A DNA stretch of 64,000 nt, from contig NW_020312753.1 of the NCBI RefSeq assembly GCF_002999335.1, positions 62,001 to 126,000 on the forward strand. Reading direction: 5' to 3'. Below, in pieces: positions 63,785 through 64,000 of this stretch. A program made the position numbers and the translations under genes. The stretch is from Cyclospora cayetanensis (Eukaryota; Apicomplexa; Conoidasida; Eucoccidiorida; Eimeriidae). The notes under the pieces were generated by a model. It was not told the origin of the DNA. It saw nothing but the letters and a program-made list of their open reading frames with translations, and did not search any database. The first letter of the stretch is position 1. Every line of letters begins with the position of its first letter.

Positions 63785-64000
63785 TAAGCGGTGTGGCCCT
63801 CCAGAAATGTGCCTTTGAGGAAGCAGTGGGAACCTCGCGTATGCTCGGAGCTGTGCTCATTGCCTGCACTTGAAGACAGACACCAACTCCAGCATGAGGC
63901 ACTGCTGCAGGAAGTGCTTGCGGCTAACGCTCCGCGATCCCACTCCCCTCCCCCGTCCCCAACCCCCCGCAGCAGTACACTGAGGCTCGTGGTGGTGCAG
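63785..64000 (+). CDS. Partial open frame running off the right edge (unidentified)
   Basis: A plus-strand frame opens just after an in-frame TAA near 63785 and stays open to the window end. It contains NVPLRKQWEPRVCSELCS, then a Gln/Leu-rich helical phrase (LEDRHQLQHEALLQEVLAAN) and a Ser/Pro run (RSHSPPPSPTPRSS). A splice acceptor (GGCCCTCCAG) precedes NVPLRKQ, so it is probably an internal exon. I do not recognise it; the short length makes it doubtful. Confidence 0.3.

Overview
The window looks like nuclear DNA of an apicomplexan coccidian, most likely Eimeria. The evidence is spliceosomal genes with many short GT-AG introns, in-frame CAG/CTG tracts giving poly-Gln and Ala/Ser-rich runs inside otherwise conserved proteins, intronic (CA)n, (TATACA)n and (ATGT)n microsatellites, frequent TGCATGC motifs, and a mosaic of repeat-rich and repeat-free stretches. 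No prokaryotic operon, mobile element, rRNA or tRNA was recognised. Because genes are split, most long ORFs are introns or antisense shadows. Gene models were built by joining exons whose splice sites, reading phase and protein family agree; family calls rest on remembered family features, not on a database search.

Layout, left to right: a UBE2O-like E2/E3 ubiquitin ligase on minus, cut by the left edge (18-4127); an M14 zinc carboxypeptidase on plus (7164-8875); a fused para-aminobenzoate synthase, glutamine amidotransferase plus chorismate-binding domain, on plus (to 15303); an unrecognised Cys-tailed protein on minus (16100-16924); a CCDC47-like ER membrane protein on plus (about 21418-26160); an SLC25A17-like solute carrier on minus (27273-31779); a VPS33-like Sec1/Munc18 protein on minus (33543 to about 39290); an OTU cysteine protease with an apparent signal peptide on plus (39964-42101); an unrecognised protein with an N-terminal MGxxxSC acylation-type motif on minus (42823-44256); an ASCC1-like KH plus 2H-phosphoesterase protein on plus (45489-47090); a Ser/Ala/Gln-rich protein on minus (48130-50130); the COPII coat protein SEC31 on minus (52538-61899); and a partial open frame on plus running off the right edge.

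Functional themes are membrane traffic and ER biogenesis (CCDC47, SEC31, VPS33), ubiquitin and ribosome-linked surveillance (UBE2O-like, OTU, ASCC1-like) and folate precursor synthesis (PABA synthase). This is ordinary eukaryotic gene order, with no sign of co-transcription. The segment of about 4.3-21.3 kb lacks CAG tracts and long microsatellites and has compact genes. Most of 22-62 kb is dense in repeats and has expanded, Gln-rich proteins.

No wholly new multi-gene system was evident. The best candidates for a second look are the signal-peptide OTU protease, the putative dual-acylated protein, the 9-bp minisatellite whose variants are all Leu-synonymous on one strand, a perfect 19-bp intronic hairpin, and 5' splice sites embedded in GT microsatellites.
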